From positions 2,356,001 through 2,420,000 of the forward strand of contig JAGYVD010000009.1 in assembly GCA_021209875.1 (NCBI GenBank): a stretch of DNA of 64,000 nt, written 5' to 3'. Made by a program: the position numbers and the translations under genes. Each line of letters opens with the position of its first letter. The first letter of the stretch is position 1. This document shows, piece after piece, positions 59,362 through 64,000 of the stretch. The notes beneath the pieces were generated by a model, which was given only the letters and a program-made list of their open reading frames with translations, was not told the DNA's origin and did not search any database. The stretch comes from Rosellinia necatrix. Its lineage: Eukaryota > Ascomycota > Sordariomycetes > Xylariales > Xylariaceae.

Positions 59362-60283
59362 TTATGCCAAGGGCACCATGGCTAGAATATTGGCCATCCC
59401 GGGGGTATTCTGAGGGAAGCGGGAGTTGAAACCGACCACATCTCTGACCTTGATGAATGTAGCACGTGAGAGTGATAGCTTCTTAGTAGGAACTGACCAA
59501 GAGACGCCTTCCGAGCAAGGTGGTGTGGTGAGAGAACCTGAGTAGCGCTGGAATTCGGTGGTTGCCAGTAGTTCAGTCAGCTCTGTCATCTGGAAAGGCG
59601 CGGTCTTGGTCGTATTGCCTGGCGTGGCGATATCATCGATGGATGCGAAGATGGTCTCGAGCATGGTCGAAGCTGCGGCGCGTCGTCGAAGCCCGGTTGC
59701 GTTCGCGCCGTCGACGAGATCGATGTAAACGCCGATCACAGCCAGCTGCGTACCGGCCGAGAAAACCATGTGCATTTCCACTTGGATCATCGTTAGTCCG
59801 GACAGAGCATAGATAGGTTATAGGCGATAGATGGCACTTACTCGGCATGCTGACTCCGTTGTCTACGTGCTCGCTCGGGTGGTGAAAGTGGAACTGCAAG
59901 AGCTCATACTCTACATCATCCAGTTGAAGAGTACCCCCTTGCCCCTCCATCACCACCTCGATGGTGCTTCCGAGGTTTTCGAAGGTGGCACCCTCCGCGA
60001 CGGTATCAGGAAGAGAGACAGCAAGGTCACTGGCGGGGGAGAGGGTGAATGATCCCTGTACCATGTTGATAGGGGATTGGTTCGTGCCGCTTGCGCATAG
60101 TTCGTTCGCAGCACTAAGGTGATGCCATAGCACAGGGCCCCCGGCGCCGAAGTAGCCAAACGTAGCGGTAGGCACGGTCTCCCCTGCCTCTCGTTTATCT
60201 AGATGTGTGCGGCTACCGCAAAACCCGAAGGCGGGCGTGACGGCCGCGGCTAGGAAAAGGAGTGATCTCGGTATAGGAGCCAT
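59362..60283 (-). CDS. Secreted alpha-carbonic anhydrase
   Basis: Reversible CO2 hydration, zinc enzyme. Two exons, 60283-59842 and 59780-59362, 861 nt, 286 residues. A signal peptide (residues 1 to about 20, SLLFLAAAVTPAFG) is followed by a dibasic KR at 30-31 that may be a pro-peptide cleavage site. Catalytic elements: NQSPIN (68-73), FHFHHPSEH with zinc ligands His132 and His134, and EMHMVF with the third ligand His151. GSLTTPPCSEGVSWSV (229-244) is the substrate-pocket signature. Cys63 and Cys236 are placed to form the usual disulfide of secreted alpha enzymes. N-glycosylation sequons lie at N174 and N203. The intron (59781-59841, 61 nt) has GTAAGT, ACTAACG and CCAAG, and falls exactly between the second and third ligands. 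Confidence 0.93.
59781..59841 (-). other. 61-bp intron in carbonic anhydrase gene
   Basis: GTAAGT donor, GGACTAACG branch site, CCAAG acceptor. The joined codons read SMP-M-EMHMVF. Confidence 0.92.
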
Positions 60284-63200
60284 GGTGACGACGTCGGGTG
60301 GATGGGCTTGAAGTTATCGTGGGGGTAGAACGTCGACAATGTGTGAAGGCTCGAGTATCTTTAGCTATTCCTTTGTTCCCTTGTTCCTTTATTGCTTTGT
60401 TGCCTTGCTTGTTTTGTTTGTCCGTTTGTTTGTCTGTCTGTTTATCTGTTTGTTTCTGTCGTTTTTACGGTGGACTGGGTCTATTAAATATACACACAAT
60501 GAGAAAGGGAAGATCTGCACAGCAGTCTAGAATATCAAGAGCCTAAAAGCGCCGAGGCAAAAGAAAATAAGAAGGATGGGAAGTCAGCCTACGATGACTC
60601 GCGTGGAATTATATGGTTGGGCGGATCGACAACACCGGAGGGGAACGGAGATGAGGTCGGAAGCCAGCTTCGGAGCAGCGCCATTGCGACTCTGACTCCT
60701 TGCCTACTTGGCGTTTCTCCCTTACAAATCTGATGCTCTCGCAAGGGAGGCTTATCTACGGGCATGACGGCCAAGAGAGGCCCGGAAGGCCATCGTCACG
60801 GCATGACGGCTTGGCCCAGACAGTCTCCTGGGCGAGTGCGCGTCCTGCATTTGAGATTTTCGGTGCCCAGGTGGTTGGGCTGCTCAGCGAGCTAGCCTAT
60901 GAGGGCTAGCCATCACTCGGAGGAGGTGTTCTTTGTTGCACGTACCAGTATTGTATTGTATTGCATGGTATTGTATGGTATGGTATTGTATGGTAACCTA
61001 TAGAGAGGACTGTGAAGGGCAGCGGCAGTGAAGGGCGGCGAAGGGCAGTGCCCGGGAAAAGCGTCCTATGGTACTCAGGCGCTCTTGGCACGCCAACTCC
61101 TGCTCACCATGCAAAACGAGACTTCCAAAAACCCCTCCCCGATCCAGCGCTCTTTCCCCTAGGGTCTCCCCCATACCAGTACACTAATACCGCCAGGATA
61201 CAGGTAGTACAAGGGTTGCGTTATAGGGTGTGTTATTGGGTGTGTTATGGTGATATAGCCAACATCGTTCGATTTTCTTCCCTTTTCGGCAGTAACCATC
61301 CAAAATAGCAGGGGACCGGATACGGGGCCCACAGCGCTTTCCTGTGTTCAAACGGATTATAAGTGCTACGCGTACACCATATCACCAACTTACTAAGTCG
61401 TCGCTAATTGTTCGATCTTCGACCTCCTCCAAGCTCCGTCGATTATCTACTTTGTACCTAGTTACAACTTGTACTTCAGCCTCCGACTCCCAATCCGATT
61501 TAGTCCACCCACCCTTTGACCCGTTGTCAATGAATGTGTGCACAAGTATGCAGCTGTCGGCTTATATAAATATCTAGCGATCTTATTTGAATAGTTGGTA
61601 AGTTGCTGAGTTGCTGCTAATACTGTCATGGTGGTCGGTCTTTAAGCCTCAACAAATCCCGCCGTTAGGGGTTGGGTTGATGGTTAGATGCGCGCGCGGG
61701 GTGTACATATCCAATAAAACTGTGGGTAAAGTTTTAGTTTTGACACAGAGGCGCTCTGGGCCATCGTGTCGGGGTCATTTCGTAACGGCCAAGACGCCAA
61801 TTTACCTGGAGGCTCGTCCCAGCCAAGGCGTCTGAGGGACAGCAACCGCCTTGTTTTGACCGGGGCGATCAGTCATCACGGCAAAGCTCTTCCCACGGGC
61901 GGCCAAAATTCCGGAGCTGAGAGATACGCGGCCATAGCCTACAGCTTACAACAGAATGTGATATAATACGCTGCACACTACATAAGTGTAGTGTAGGCGC
62001 CCCGAAAGCGCTGGATGGGTTGAACCACACACACACACCCTTGCATCACAGATTAAGGTACACTACAAGTAAGACGGCCCGCACAAATCGATTCCGAGTC
62101 CCCCCCTTGCAAGGGATGGTATACATTATATATGTGTATTATATATACCACGGTAGGATCCAAGCTGATGATATATATATATATATATATACATAACTAC
62201 ATATTTATATATAGATAGATAGATAGATAAATAGACGTATGTGTGTATGTGCCATGTGTTTCCTACGAAACATTGAGGTTTGGAAGCGTTTCCATGCAGT
62301 TAGTCCATCCACCCCCAGGAAATCCCGTGAAATCCCGTGATTGGTTAATTGCAACGAACCCTGCTGTTCCAAGCTGAGTGCGCGGTTACATCCAAACGGC
62401 CTGTAGCCTCAGGATTCAGGTGCAGAGCCGTAGAGCTAGACAGCCACATGGCTTCATGGCTACATGCCAAGGTATCAGGTTAGGTATCTATCTATATAGT
62501 TATATCATAGTCAAATCTTCTTACACATAATCTTTACACATACTGTGTCCCCCTTCCCCAAATACATACCCTAAGTATGACCGATATGATATATCCTACA
62601 CCGGCCTGCGTGTAGCCATTTATACTTACATAATCTACCTTTTCTTTTTCCATTCTTTCTCATTTTTCTCCTTTGTAGATCCCCGCAGCTACGTCGCGAT
62701 ATACTACACCAAGCCAGCTTTCGACGGGCAATACCGGGTTATTATTTTCCGTTCAATGTACAGTAAATCCGTCAGAGCGGCACCGGAGCCCCCATCAGCT
62801 CCGCCCAATATATGAGAAAGATGGCTTAGTGTATAGCACCGTTCGATCCGAGCTTCGGGGAACCCGGCAACCTCGACCCCACCAAGGCAATTCAAAAGCG
62901 GTATTACCAGACGACTCACGTGCCCAAATAAGCCATGTATGGCATGAGGATGAGGAACTCATTAACATACCAGACTTGGCGCTTATCGTTGTGTCTGGAT
63001 GTGTGGTGTGGTGCAAATGAACGGTATTCGAGGTCAACATATTGCCATACCTTGGCTACACGGAGTCTTCGTCCGAACGCCCCAAAACGAGCTAGCAATA
63101 TCGGCTTAGGCGCTGTTCATCTGATAGAGAGACGAGAAATACGTAACCTCTATGCATAGGGCTACCTGGTTAGGCAGTTATGGGAAGCTTGAGACTGTTG

Positions 63201-64000
63201 ACTTGGCGTGGCTGTGCGTCTTGGGAGTGGCTCAGCAATGCGTCTAGCTCCTACAGACTCCTGCAAGTAGGTACAGTATAACCCTGGTTCCTTCACTTTA
63301 ACAACCCCATACCATACCCCAGACCCCAGACTCTCCACCATAACTCCCCACCCCGACCTCCACTTCGAGACCTAAATAAAGCGGGTTTAGTGATGCTCCT
63401 GCACTACAATCGCTCTATGTCGTGGTATAAGTTCCGGATACGTTGATATCTTGTACATCGACGATCAACTATTCAAGGAATATACCAACAAATAAGAGAG
63501 CACGTCTGTGTAGGTAGTTAGCAAGAGTGACGATAGTCTATAATTAGCTACCCGGCCTCGGCTAAGCGTGGAGTAATAAATAGTGTGTCTAGGTATAGAG
63601 CACAGTCCGCTTCAACGGCCGAAACTCGTATCGTTTGTTTACTAACCAGATACCGGGTGGTTATTAGATACACATAGTTGATCCTGCAACCCCGAAATTT
63701 CTCATTGTAAAAGCCTAAAAGTGAGTTCTTGTGAGTTCTTGTGAGCCATGAAGCTACTAGTCCTCGTATCCACAGCCCCTGAAGAGCCAAGAACAACTAA
63801 ATACATTGTTCTTCTTGTCCAATATTGATTGATGCTTCGACTGTTACTTCCATAAGGCACTCACCTCGGGCATATTTATCCTTGGCCATCTCACTAATCT
63901 CTAGGGGGCGGGAGGGATTACCTGCAATTACGGCTCACAAGAGAGAGACTCTGGGCTTACAAGAGGCTATGCCTCAACTCTAACCCGGATTTCCCCTTGA
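60284..64000. other. Gene-poor right flank
   Basis: About 3.7 kb with no convincing gene. Features visible: TTTG/TCTG pyrimidine-side repeats at about 60400-60462 just upstream of the carbonic anhydrase gene, a GGTATTGTAT-type repeat at about 60945-60998, an (AT)n run at about 62169-62190 followed by (GATA)n at about 62212-62230, and a 13-bp duplication of GTGAGTTCTT at about 63721-63745. Confidence 0.5.

Overview
This window looks like nuclear DNA of a filamentous ascomycete (Pezizomycotina). The evidence is short GT-AG introns with CTAAC/CTGAC-type branch sites, a HET-domain gene, a fungal HNH_2-type gene, GC-rich genes, and a sharply bounded, extremely AT-rich block of mutated transposons of the kind left by repeat-induced point mutation (RIP). 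No bacterial operon, CRISPR array or confident RNA gene is visible.

Layout. The left arm (1-12231) holds two minus-strand genes for low-complexity membrane proteins: a C-terminally anchored protein at 81-1556 and a single-pass EGF-like protein at 5298-7913, separated by long gene-poor stretches. The middle (12232-49652) is one fungal HNH-endonuclease-like gene broken by two LTR insertions. The right arm (49653-64000) holds a frameshifted HET-domain gene (50649-52859), a Nudix hydrolase with huge Asp/Gly/His tracts (53468-54684), a convergent tRNA threonylcarbamoyladenosine dehydratase (TCD1/TCD2 type, 54904-56698, minus), a secreted alpha-carbonic anhydrase (59362-60283, minus), and gene-poor flanks.

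The AT-rich block resolves by eye into a stack of nested LTR retrotransposons, each with its own 5-bp target-site duplication (TSD). A solo LTR (12387-12601, TSD gactg) and a 35.9-kb insertion (12745-48614, TSD attac) both sit in the HNH gene. Removing both, with one TSD copy each, restores a single 441-codon frame. Inside the 35.9-kb insertion: a base element with 215-bp LTRs (about 6.7 kb net); a 569-bp TRIM-like element (14889-15457, TSD aaaga); an LTR1 element (16493-45084, TSD caggc); a second LTR1 copy inserted into the first (32299-39847, TSD agtag/aatag); a tandem duplication of the LTR1 3' part; a 10.8-kb LTR2 element (19857-30702, TSD tatat) with its empty site preserved in the other LTR1 copy; and a 2.7-kb LTR3 element (27047-29709, TSD atttt) inside LTR2.

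The retroelements have no recognisable intact gene. Short repeats (solo LTR, TRIM, LTR3) keep more G and C than the long ones, which fits a length-dependent mutation process. The HNH gene was therefore lost by insertion, and its HET neighbour has an independent frameshift. The genes between 53468 and 60283 are ordinary housekeeping or secreted functions.
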